From CAYFUR01 sp964346275 (GTDB lineage Bacteria > Sumerlaeota > Sumerlaeia > SLMS01), in NCBI GenBank assembly GCA_964346275.1, contig CAYFUR010000028.1:1-35863 (forward strand): 35,863 nucleotides of DNA. Reading direction: 5' to 3'. Shown here piece after piece: positions 8,216 to 15,354 of the stretch. The notes under the pieces are model-generated. The model saw only the letters and a program-made list of their open reading frames with translations. It was not told the DNA's origin and did no database searches. A program made the position numbers and the translations under genes. Each line of letters starts with the position of its first letter. The stretch's first letter is position 1.

Positions 8216-8538
8216 TCCGTAAAGACGACAAAAGATGGGGCGGATTGCACCGAATAATCCGAGTCTTTTGCTTGTCACACAAATTACTTTTGACGCGGAG
8301 CGGCTCTCTGCCGAGTCTCCGCGCCGAGCTTGGTCGAAGTGCCCTCCGTGGCGTCACCCCGCCTTGAGAGATCCCAGACGGGGCGACTTTTCCGCCTCGC
8401 TCTCGAGATTTTCCGACCCCCGCCACTTTTCCCGATTTCTATCGGCGGACGGCCGGGCCTAGTTTGGAACGTGAAGCGGATCAGTCGGAAAGCGGCCTTC
8501 AAGTGCCGCGCAAAACCTTTTGAGGAACCGAGATCAAC
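8216..8538 (+). other. Long non-coding leader of the NagB/PIG-L gene
   Basis: About 320 bp with no supported gene. An AT-rich patch around 8265-8292, containing TACTTTTG at 8285-8292, stands out and is the likeliest promoter zone. Directly after it, 8295-8322 can fold as GCGGAG-CGGC / GCCG-AGT-CTCCGC with a TCTCT loop. If transcription starts near 8295, the mRNA has a leader of about 240 nt, long enough for RNA-based control. I do not recognise a known riboswitch or the glmS ribozyme. The SD-like GAGGA at 8522-8526 lies 12 nt before the ATG, longer than usual. Confidence 0.35.
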
Positions 8539-10989
8539 ATGAGTTCTGAAGCCTCGAAGAAGGACAAGCAGTCTCCATCCGCGGCCGGCAAAAAAGCAAA
8601 AGCGGAAACACCGGCCTCACCCGCAAGGAAATCGAAAGATATGGCGAAGATCGCGTCCGCGGTCGAGCGGGTCTACCTTGAAGAATCCGGCCGCCAAGCG
8701 TCCTATGATCCGCAGGAAAAGATCAATATCATCGAAGTCCCGAACTTCCCGCATCTTGGGCGTTTGACTTCTCTGCGCTTTTTGGAATGGGCGCTCGAAA
8801 ATCCTGAGGGCGTGATCAGTCTGCCCACGGGGAAGACGCCCGAGTATTTCATCAAGTGGACCCGGAGCTATCTCGCGAACTGGAGCAAAAAGGAAACTCA
8901 AAAGGAACTCGGAAATGCGGGGATCGATACCAGCCGAAAGCCGGACCTCCGCGGGCTCCATTTCGTCCAGATCGACGAGTTCTACCCCATAGAGCCCAGC
9001 CAGCAGAACAGCTTCCACTATTACGTGCGCAACCATTATCTCCGGGGATTCAATCTGGATCCCAAGCGGTCGATGCTGATTGATCCGACTTCCATCGGCA
9101 TTCCCGAGGGGTACTCGATCAACACGGTCTTTCCCGATGGCAAAGTCGACTTGTCGCTCCGCCACCGGAACCCGGCAAGCCGCCTGGAATTTGTCCAGCG
9201 CGACGTGATCATGGCGGTTGACCAGTTCTGCACGGATTACGAGCAGCGCATCCGCGATTTGGGCGGTATCGGGTTCTTCCTGGGCGGCATCGGCCCCGAC
9301 GGCCATGTGGGCTTTAATCCGCGCGGTTCCCATTTCCAGGCGCCAACCCGCTTAACTTATACGAACTACGAAACAGAGGCGGCGGCCGCGTCCGATCTCG
9401 GCGGCATCGAAGTGTCCCGTGGCAAGCCGGTGATTACCGTGGGGCTTTCCACGATTACCTACAAAAAGGATGCAACGGTGATCATCTTCGCTGCCGGGGA
9501 GGGGAAAGCCAGGGTCGTGTCCGACGCGGTCCAGAGCGAACCGAGCGTCAAGTATCCGGCTTCCTGCCTCCAGGGGATGCCCAACGCCCGATTCTACCTG
9601 ACGCATGGCGCGACGGTCCAGTTGACCGAACGTGTGGTGGAAGATGTGCTGAAGGCCGAAGACATTGATCCGGCCCAGATGGAAAAGGCCGTCATGAACG
9701 CGTCGCTCAACCATGATCTGCGCCTCGAACAACTCGAAGAAAAACACGTGAAGGACAATCGCATCGTTCAACACGTGAAGAACAAAACGGGCAAGACGGT
9801 GGAGGAACTGGCGAAGGCAACGCATGAATCTATTTTGAAAAAGATGGATCGCGGCCTGGACGACCTCCAGAACGAGACGATTCTGCACACGGGCCCGCAC
9901 CACGACGACATCATGCTGGCCTACATGCCGTATATCATGCACCTGGTGCGCGTCCCCTCGCACAAGAACTACTTTAACGTTCTGACGTCGGGCTTTACGG
10001 CTGTCACGAATCGCTTTCTGGCGGAAATCTTCCGCGACTGCCTGCGCTTCCTGAACGAAGGGCTCTATGATGGCGATCGGGCCGAGGGCGTCTTCTATCC
10101 CGACAACGAGGTTGGCCGCGCGGAAGAAGTCCACCGTTACCTGGGCGCCGTCGCCTCGCGTGACGAGGATATACGCCGCGCCGCCCAGGCTCGCCGGATG
10201 CTCTTCAACTTGATGCTTGTCTATGCGGACGACGACTTCGACAATATCAAAGATCGAATCACGGAAAACCTGCATTATCTCGAGACCCTCTACCCTGGCA
10301 AAAAAGATATCGAGATTGTTCAGAAGCTGAAAGGCATGCAGCGCGAATTCGAGGAAGAGCTGATCTGGGGCTATCTGGGCACCAGTCCGAAAGACGTCTT
10401 CCACAGCCGCCTCGGCTTCTATACGGGCGACATTTTCACCGAGCAGCCAACGCTGGAGCGCGACGTGCGCCCGGTGCTTGCACTGCTTGAAAAACTGAAG
10501 CCCACGATTGTCTCCCTCGCCTTCGATCCCGAAGGCGCGGGGCCTGATACGCACTACAAGGTGCTCCAGGTGCTTCATGACGCTCTGCTCCAGTATCGGA
10601 AGAGGAGCGGCAAAGCGCCCACCATCTGGGGATACCGGAATGTGTGGTTCCGCTTCCACCCGGCGGAATCCAACGTCTTCGTGCCGGCTTCCTCGGCCAC
10701 GATGGCGAGTATGGTCGACTCCTTCATGAACTGCTTCGGGTCGCAGAAATATGCGTCCTTCCCGAGTTACGAGTATGACGGGCCGTTCTGCTACCAGGCG
10801 CAGGAACTCTGGGTTGAGCAGTACAAGATGTTGCGCACGTGTCTGGGCGAGCGCTTTTTCACCGAAAGTTCAAATCCGCGCCTTCGCGCCGCGGCAGGCT
10901 TTGTCTTTTTCCGGGAAATGAGCCTGGACGAATTCTCGGGATCGGCCCGCTCCCTGGCTGCCGCCGCGGAAGGCGTTCATCTACCTTAA
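8539..10989 (+). CDS. nagB: Glucosamine-6-phosphate deaminase fused to a PIG-L-like domain
   Basis: 816 residues, about three times the length of classical NagB. Residues 1-34 are a Lys/Ala/Ser-rich tail. Residues ~40-370 are the NagB/RpiA-fold deaminase: LPTGKTP (95-101) binds phosphate, IDEF (145-148) and GGIGPDGHVGFNP (249-261) hold the catalytic Asp and His. The Glu expected after FN in E. coli NagB is Pro here. Residues ~445-800 form a PIG-L-type domain with GPHHDDIML at 452-460, a variant of the usual HPDDE zinc motif in which the final acidic residue is Ile. Similar NagB/PIG-L fusions exist in Bacteroidetes and related groups (recollection). The NagB half would convert GlcN-6-P to fructose-6-P and ammonia; the C-terminal half might act as a deacetylase or bind sugar. 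Nearby epimerase and secreted hydrolase genes support amino-sugar catabolism. An internal ATG at 8641 is an alternative start. Confidence 0.85.
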   Translation: MSSEASKKDKQSPSAAGKKAKAETPASPARKSKDMAKIASAVERVYLEESGRQASYDPQEKINIIEVPNFPHLGRLTSLRFLEWALENPEGVISLPTGKTPEYFIKWTRSYLANWSKKETQKELGNAGIDTSRKPDLRGLHFVQIDEFYPIEPSQQNSFHYYVRNHYLRGFNLDPKRSMLIDPTSIGIPEGYSINTVFPDGKVDLSLRHRNPASRLEFVQRDVIMAVDQFCTDYEQRIRDLGGIGFFLGGIGPDGHVGFNPRGSHFQAPTRLTYTNYETEAAAASDLGGIEVSRGKPVITVGLSTITYKKDATVIIFAAGEGKARVVSDAVQSEPSVKYPASCLQGMPNARFYLTHGATVQLTERVVEDVLKAEDIDPAQMEKAVMNASLNHDLRLEQLEEKHVKDNRIVQHVKNKTGKTVEELAKATHESILKKMDRGLDDLQNETILHTGPHHDDIMLAYMPYIMHLVRVPSHKNYFNVLTSGFTAVTNRFLAEIFRDCLRFLNEGLYDGDRAEGVFYPDNEVGRAEEVHRYLGAVASRDEDIRRAAQARRMLFNLMLVYADDDFDNIKDRITENLHYLETLYPGKKDIEIVQKLKGMQREFEEELIWGYLGTSPKDVFHSRLGFYTGDIFTEQPTLERDVRPVLALLEKLKPTIVSLAFDPEGAGPDTHYKVLQVLHDALLQYRKRSGKAPTIWGYRNVWFRFHPAESNVFVPASSATMASMVDSFMNCFGSQKYASFPSYEYDGPFCYQAQELWVEQYKMLRTCLGERFFTESSNPRLRAAAGFVFFREMSLDEFSGSARSLAAAAEGVHLP

Positions 10990-11012
10990 ATGCCGCTTAC
11001 CCTTCCTGGCAT

Positions 11013-11049
11013 AAAATGGCCCCGCGTTCCGGCGCGGGGCCATTTTCCT
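11013..11049 (+). terminator. Terminator downstream of the NagB/PIG-L gene
   Basis: Perfect 14-bp stem, AAAATGGCCCCGCG (11013-11026) and CGCGGGGCCATTTT (11033-11046), with loop TTCCGG; the T run is built into the 3' arm. Convincing intrinsic terminator. Confidence 0.88.
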
Positions 11050-11083
11050 CTTCACGTGGCCGAACAGTCGCCCCTAGCTTAAT

Positions 11084-11089
11084 TATACT
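11084..11089 (+). promoter_or_regulatory. Candidate -10 element before the DUF4434 gene
   Basis: TATACT matches the sigma-70 -10 at five of six positions, lies in a local AT-rich patch and is about 25 nt before the start codon. No good -35 is present at 17 nt. It sits between a terminator and an operon start, so a promoter is expected here. Confidence 0.35.
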
Positions 11090-11113
11090 ATTACAGAAAC
11101 AGAAAGGCTTTCC

Positions 11114-12025
11114 ATGATCACCGGCACCTTCCTCGATGAGATTTCCCACGACATTCCCTCCTGCAATTGGGATGCGGAGGACTGGGATCGAGATTTTCAA
11201 GCCATGAAGGCCATTGGCATCGATACCGTCATTGTGATTCGCGCGGGCTATCGGGACAAGGCGGCCTTTGACTCGAAAGTGCTGCGCAAGCTCCATCCCA
11301 CGTTGATCGCCAGCGACGACCTCATTGGCCTCTTTCTTCGATTGGCCGAAAAGCATGGGATGAAGCTCTTTTTCGGCACTTACGATTCCGGCCAGTACTG
11401 GATAAACGGCAAATATCAGGAGGAAATCGATATCAACCGGGCATTTTGCGATGAAGTGATCGAACGCTATGGCGAAAGCCCGGCCTTTCAGGGGTGGTAT
11501 ATCTCCCATGAAATCCACACCTTCGACGAAGCGGTTATGAAAGTCTACGAAAGCCTGGCCCGCCATCTTCGTGATTTGAAGGATCTGCCAATTTTCATTT
11601 CCCCCTATATTCGGGGGAAGAAACAGTTTCCTGACAACGCCATCAGCTTGAAGAAACACGAGGAAGAGTGGGATCGGGTCTTTTCCCGGATCGAGGGCCT
11701 CGTGGACATCGTGGCCTTCCAGGATGGCCAGGTGGACTTCCCGGAACTGAAGGACTTCCTGACGGTGAACGCCGAGTTGGCCCGCAAGCACGGGCTAACC
11801 AGTTGGTCGAACGTCGAGTCCTTTGATCGCGATATGCCGATCAAGTTTCCGCCGATTGAATGGCGCAAGCTGCGCTTTAAGATCGATGCGGCGCGGGAAG
11901 CCGGAGTGGATAAACTGATTACATTTGAGTTTTCCCACTTCATGAGCCCAAACTCGATCTATTCCGCCGCCCACGGGAATTATAAGCGTTACAAGAAAAC
12001 TTATCTGAACGAGCTGTCTGAATAG
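11114..12025 (+). CDS. DUF4434-family putative TIM-barrel protein
   Basis: 303 residues with no signal peptide. The opening MITGTFLDEISHDIPSCNW, followed by DRDFQAMKAIGIDTVIVIR, is characteristic of DUF4434 proteins, which are predicted (beta/alpha)8 barrels related to glycoside hydrolases. Acidic residues that could serve an active site lie in GWYISHEIHTFDE and the ITFEFSHFMSPNS segment near the C-terminus; assigning catalysis to them is inference. AAAGG about 6 nt before the ATG supports the start. It is first in a three-gene plus-strand run, 23 bp before the epimerase gene. Context suggests handling of a sugar or glycan, but the substrate is unknown and the family has no firmly established activity that I know of. 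Confidence 0.75.
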   Translation: MITGTFLDEISHDIPSCNWDAEDWDRDFQAMKAIGIDTVIVIRAGYRDKAAFDSKVLRKLHPTLIASDDLIGLFLRLAEKHGMKLFFGTYDSGQYWINGKYQEEIDINRAFCDEVIERYGESPAFQGWYISHEIHTFDEAVMKVYESLARHLRDLKDLPIFISPYIRGKKQFPDNAISLKKHEEEWDRVFSRIEGLVDIVAFQDGQVDFPELKDFLTVNAELARKHGLTSWSNVESFDRDMPIKFPPIEWRKLRFKIDAAREAGVDKLITFEFSHFMSPNSIYSAAHGNYKRYKKTYLNELSE

Positions 12026-12048
12026 AGTCCATGGCCCAGGAGGTCCTG

Positions 12049-13254
12049 ATGAGTCACGAAAAGCTGGAGACCGGTAAGCTCCAGAAATACCGCGAACTCT
12101 ACCACAATGAACTCTACCAGAGCGTGATTCCGTTCTGGATGCATCACTCGCTGGACCGCGAGCACGGGGGCTATTTCAACTGTCTGGATCGTGATGGAAA
12201 AGTCTATGATGAGAAGAAGCATGTCTGGTTGCAGGGACGCCAGGTGTGGATGCTCTCGCGGCTGCACAATCACTTTCATTCTCAGGGCGAGGAATCCGAA
12301 TATCTGGACGCCGCCAGGCTGGGCATGGATTTTCTGCGAAAGCATGCCCGCGAAGGAAACCGTGTTTACTTCTGTCTGACTCGCGTAGGCGGTCCCGTGT
12401 ATATGCAGCGGAAAATCTTCTCGGAATGTTTCTACGCGATGGCTTTGGCCGAATACGCCCGCGCCAGTGGCGACGAGAGCGCCCGCGAGGAGGCCCGGGA
12501 GATGTTTGGCCACATCGATCGGCTGGTGAAAGATCCCGCGCCGCTGGGCCGGCCGATCTATCCCAACCTTCCCGAGACCAGCGAACTTGCCATCCCCATG
12601 ATTCTCCTCAACTTGATCGACGAGATCAACGACCCGGGGGAGAACAACTACCAGGAACTTGCCGAATGGTGCGTGGAACGCATCCATCTGCATATACGTC
12701 CGGAGCTGAGCCTGGTTCTTGAGACTGTCGGCGCGGACGGCAATTTGATCGACACCCCCGAGGGACGGACGGTCAATCCCGGCCATGCGCTGGAAACAGG
12801 GTGGTTTCTTCTGAACTACGCCGAGCAGAAGCAGGACGAGGCGCTCGTGAAGACTTGCCTCAACGTGATCGACTGGTCTTTTGACTTTGGCTGGGACGAG
12901 AAGCACAACGGCCTCCTTTACTTCCTGGATCGCGACGGCTTCTCGCCGGTTCAGCTTGAATGGAGCCTCAAGCTCTGGTGGCCCCACTGCGAGGCGGTGC
13001 TCGCCTTCCTGAAGGCTTACAACGCGACGCGGGATGTGCGTTACTTTAAGAAGTTTGAACACGTGACCGATTATACCTTTAAACACTTTCCCGATCCGGA
13101 ACAGGGGGAGTGGTATGGTTATCTGACGCGCCAGGGGGAAGTGAACCAGCGGTTCAAGGGCGGCCCCTACAAGGGATGCTTCCATGTTCCGCGGGCTCTT
13201 TTCCTTTGCGACAATTTGATCCAGAGCCTGATTCAAGAACAGGAGAAAGGCTGA
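12049..13254 (+). CDS. N-acylglucosamine 2-epimerase (AGE/RnBP) family protein
   Basis: 401 residues folding as an (alpha/alpha)6 barrel. Family motifs are KHVWLQGRQVWMLSRL with Arg64, SECFYAMALAEYARA, NPGHALETGWFLL with His246, LWWPHCEAVLAF and the near-C-terminal KGCFHVPRALF with His379, the last nearly identical to the animal renin-binding protein motif. The enzyme would epimerise an N-acylhexosamine (GlcNAc/ManNAc) or a related sugar at C2; cellobiose 2-epimerase-like or other aldose activity cannot be excluded. The ATG at 12049 is preceded by AGGAGG (12038-12043) with 5-nt spacing. An upstream in-frame ATG at 12031 would place that site inside the gene and is rejected. It sits between the DUF4434 and alkaline phosphatase genes and overlaps the latter by one base. 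Confidence 0.88.
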   Translation: MSHEKLETGKLQKYRELYHNELYQSVIPFWMHHSLDREHGGYFNCLDRDGKVYDEKKHVWLQGRQVWMLSRLHNHFHSQGEESEYLDAARLGMDFLRKHAREGNRVYFCLTRVGGPVYMQRKIFSECFYAMALAEYARASGDESAREEAREMFGHIDRLVKDPAPLGRPIYPNLPETSELAIPMILLNLIDEINDPGENNYQELAEWCVERIHLHIRPELSLVLETVGADGNLIDTPEGRTVNPGHALETGWFLLNYAEQKQDEALVKTCLNVIDWSFDFGWDEKHNGLLYFLDRDGFSPVQLEWSLKLWWPHCEAVLAFLKAYNATRDVRYFKKFEHVTDYTFKHFPDPEQGEWYGYLTRQGEVNQRFKGGPYKGCFHVPRALFLCDNLIQSLIQEQEKG

Positions 13255-14609
13255 TGAAACAAAGAGTGACACGCTTGGCTGGATGGTTGGGGGCGGGCTT
13301 GTTCGTGGCTTCCGCGGCATCCATGGATGCCGCGCCCCAGAACATTATTCTGATGATCGGCGATGGCATGGCTGGCGCCCAGATCGACGCCTACACCGCC
13401 TATGCGGGACAGCACGCGGCGATGCAGGAATTTCCCGTTTATATGCATTCCTCCACATATCAGCATGGTGGTTCTTACGATTCCGAGAAGTTCTGGGCGG
13501 ACCTCGAACACGGAACAAGTTCCTGGGACCGGATTACGGATTCCGCCGCGGCGGCGACCGCGCTGGCGACCGGTCAGAAAACGATCAATGGAAGGCTCGG
13601 GGTTGACCCGGATGGCAAGACCTTGACAACAATCGCGGAAGAAGCGGCGGACCTCGGGAAAAGCACGGGAGTGGTCAGCAGCGTGATGTTCTCGCACGCC
13701 ACGCCCGCTGGATTCCTGGCGCATAACGAATCGCGCAAGAGCTATCATGAAATCGCCCGCCAGATGATGGACAGCGATGCCACCGTCATTATGGGGGCCG
13801 GCCATCCGGCCTATGACAACGACGGCATGCCGCGCGAACCGGAATACACCTTTGTTTCAGAGCAAGACTATCAGCGCGTTTCCAACGGTGACACGCCTTT
13901 CGTCTATACGGACGAAACGGCCGAGTTTGAACGGCTCGCCTCATTCACAGGGGATGAAGTCCCTGACCGCCTATTCGGTCTGGCCCCGGTGGCGGAAACG
14001 CTCCAGGCGAATCGGAGCCAAGCCGATCCATCAGTCCCCGGGAATGCCTCCGGTGATCCCTACATCGCCAATGTGCCCGGCCTCGATGTCATGACCAGGG
14101 CGGCGCTCAATGTTCTGGAAGACGGCGAGGACGGATTCTTCCTGATGGTCGAAGGCGGAGCCATCGACTGGGCCTGCCACAATAATGATCTCGCCCGCAC
14201 GATCGAGGAAATGGAAGATTTCGACCGCGCGGTGCAGGCTGCCGTCGACTGGCGCGAGCAGCGCGGCGGCGGGATCGATGAGACCCTGATCATTGTCGTC
14301 TCGGACCACGATACCGGGCTGCCGACGGGAATCGGGACCGGCCCCTCTGAAAGCGGGCGGACCAAATGGACACCCGTCATCAGCGCCGGCCCGGGAGAAC
14401 TGCCACTTGTCGAGTATCACACAGGCGCCCATTCTTGCCGCCTGGTGCCTCTCTACGCATCGGGCGAGGGGGCAGAGGCGTTCTACGACTATGCCGATGA
14501 AACGGACCAGCGGCTTGGCGCCTATCTGGATAATACGGAAATCCCGGCAGTGATCCGCTCTCTTTGGCAAATCGAGCCAGATGAGGCGGACGCGCTGACC
14601 CTGGAGTAA
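13254..14609 (+). CDS. Secreted alkaline phosphatase
   Basis: 451 residues with an N-terminal signal peptide (cleavage near SMDAA). The alkaline phosphatase core is complete: MIGDGM with metal ligand Asp37, TDSAAAATAL with nucleophile Ser97, HATPAGF with His148, EGGAIDWACHNND with Glu300, Asp305 and His309, SDHDTG with Asp351-His352, and TGAHSCRLVP with His393, where the more usual text is HTG(x)xVP. It would hydrolyse phosphomonoesters outside the cytoplasm. The start ATG overlaps the epimerase stop (TGATG at 13252-13256), implying translational coupling; AGGAGAAAGG lies just upstream. No Pho box was recognised, and operon placement suggests co-expression with sugar genes rather than simple phosphate starvation control. 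Confidence 0.93.
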   Translation: MKQRVTRLAGWLGAGLFVASAASMDAAPQNIILMIGDGMAGAQIDAYTAYAGQHAAMQEFPVYMHSSTYQHGGSYDSEKFWADLEHGTSSWDRITDSAAAATALATGQKTINGRLGVDPDGKTLTTIAEEAADLGKSTGVVSSVMFSHATPAGFLAHNESRKSYHEIARQMMDSDATVIMGAGHPAYDNDGMPREPEYTFVSEQDYQRVSNGDTPFVYTDETAEFERLASFTGDEVPDRLFGLAPVAETLQANRSQADPSVPGNASGDPYIANVPGLDVMTRAALNVLEDGEDGFFLMVEGGAIDWACHNNDLARTIEEMEDFDRAVQAAVDWREQRGGGIDETLIIVVSDHDTGLPTGIGTGPSESGRTKWTPVISAGPGELPLVEYHTGAHSCRLVPLYASGEGAEAFYDYADETDQRLGAYLDNTEIPAVIRSLWQIEPDEADALTLE

Positions 14610-14622
14610 GAAAGGGTCCCGT

Positions 14623-15354
14623 TTGCCGGAACAAATCAGGGTTCTTTATCAGGACGCGGACCTTCTCGTTCTGAACAAACCGTCTGGCATCTCTCTGTTT
14701 GCCGACCGCACTGGGGGGGGATCCTTTTGGGATTCTCTTTCACGGTTTTGTAATGAGCAGGATGTGGGAAAGCCGCTTCAGATTCACCGTTTGGACAAGG
14801 GGACATCGGGTGTGCTGCTGACGGCCCTGTCGCGGCGCGCTCAGAAAAGCCTCAACCGGCAGTTCCTCAATCATGAAGTCCGCAAAGTCTATACAGCGGT
14901 CGTAGCCCAGGCCCCACAGCCTCCCCGCGCGTTGATCGATTTGCCGCTGCGCCAGGGGAGAAAAAGCCGCCATCGCATCGCCGGACCGCGGGAGGAAATC
15001 AGGCTGGATCAAGGCGAGAGGCCGCCGCGCTGGTTTCTTCCACGAAAAGCGGCGGATCGTCCGGATAAACGGGCCTATCCGGCTCTGACTTCTTACCGGG
15101 TAATCTGGGAAAGGATGGGGCGAGCAGGGCTTTCCCTGATGCCCCGCACCGGGCGCACGCACCAGCTCCGGGTGCATCTTGCCTGGCTCGGCTGGCCTAT
15201 TGCCGGAGACCATCTCTATGGCGTGCCATCCAGCGCCGGGCAGCAGGCGCCACGCCTGATGCTCCACGCGCGCAAGCTCTGCATCTGCACGGATTGGTCA
15301 GACCGCCCGCGATGGAAGGTCTTCCGCGCTCCGCTTCCCGAAGGATTCAGATGA
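14623..15354 (+). CDS. RluA-family pseudouridine synthase
   Basis: 243 residues. Starts on TTG at 14623 with AAAGGG about 7 nt upstream, 13 bp after the phosphatase stop. The catalytic motif HRLDKGTSGVLL carries the nucleophilic Asp. VLYQDADLLVLNKPSGI at the N-terminus and TGRTHQLRVHLAWLGWPI near the C-terminus are standard RluA-family blocks. No S4 domain is present, so it resembles the shorter RluA/TruC/RluC-like subgroup. It would isomerise specific uridines in rRNA or tRNA; the exact site cannot be predicted. Its last 8 bp overlap the end of the convergent TolC-like gene, and no terminator is visible. Confidence 0.9.
   Translation: MPEQIRVLYQDADLLVLNKPSGISLFADRTGGGSFWDSLSRFCNEQDVGKPLQIHRLDKGTSGVLLTALSRRAQKSLNRQFLNHEVRKVYTAVVAQAPQPPRALIDLPLRQGRKSRHRIAGPREEIRLDQGERPPRWFLPRKAADRPDKRAYPALTSYRVIWERMGRAGLSLMPRTGRTHQLRVHLAWLGWPIAGDHLYGVPSSAGQQAPRLMLHARKLCICTDWSDRPRWKVFRAPLPEGFR

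Noticed and set aside
9352..10659. 435-residue minus-strand open frame
   Set aside because: Antisense to the NagB/PIG-L fusion, with no family features or start signal.
12031..12048. Upstream ATG for the epimerase gene
   Set aside because: It would place the strong AGGAGG inside the coding region; the ATG at 12049 has ideal spacing.
12001..13320. 439-residue minus-strand open frame
   Set aside because: Antisense to the epimerase, whose family motifs are unmistakable.
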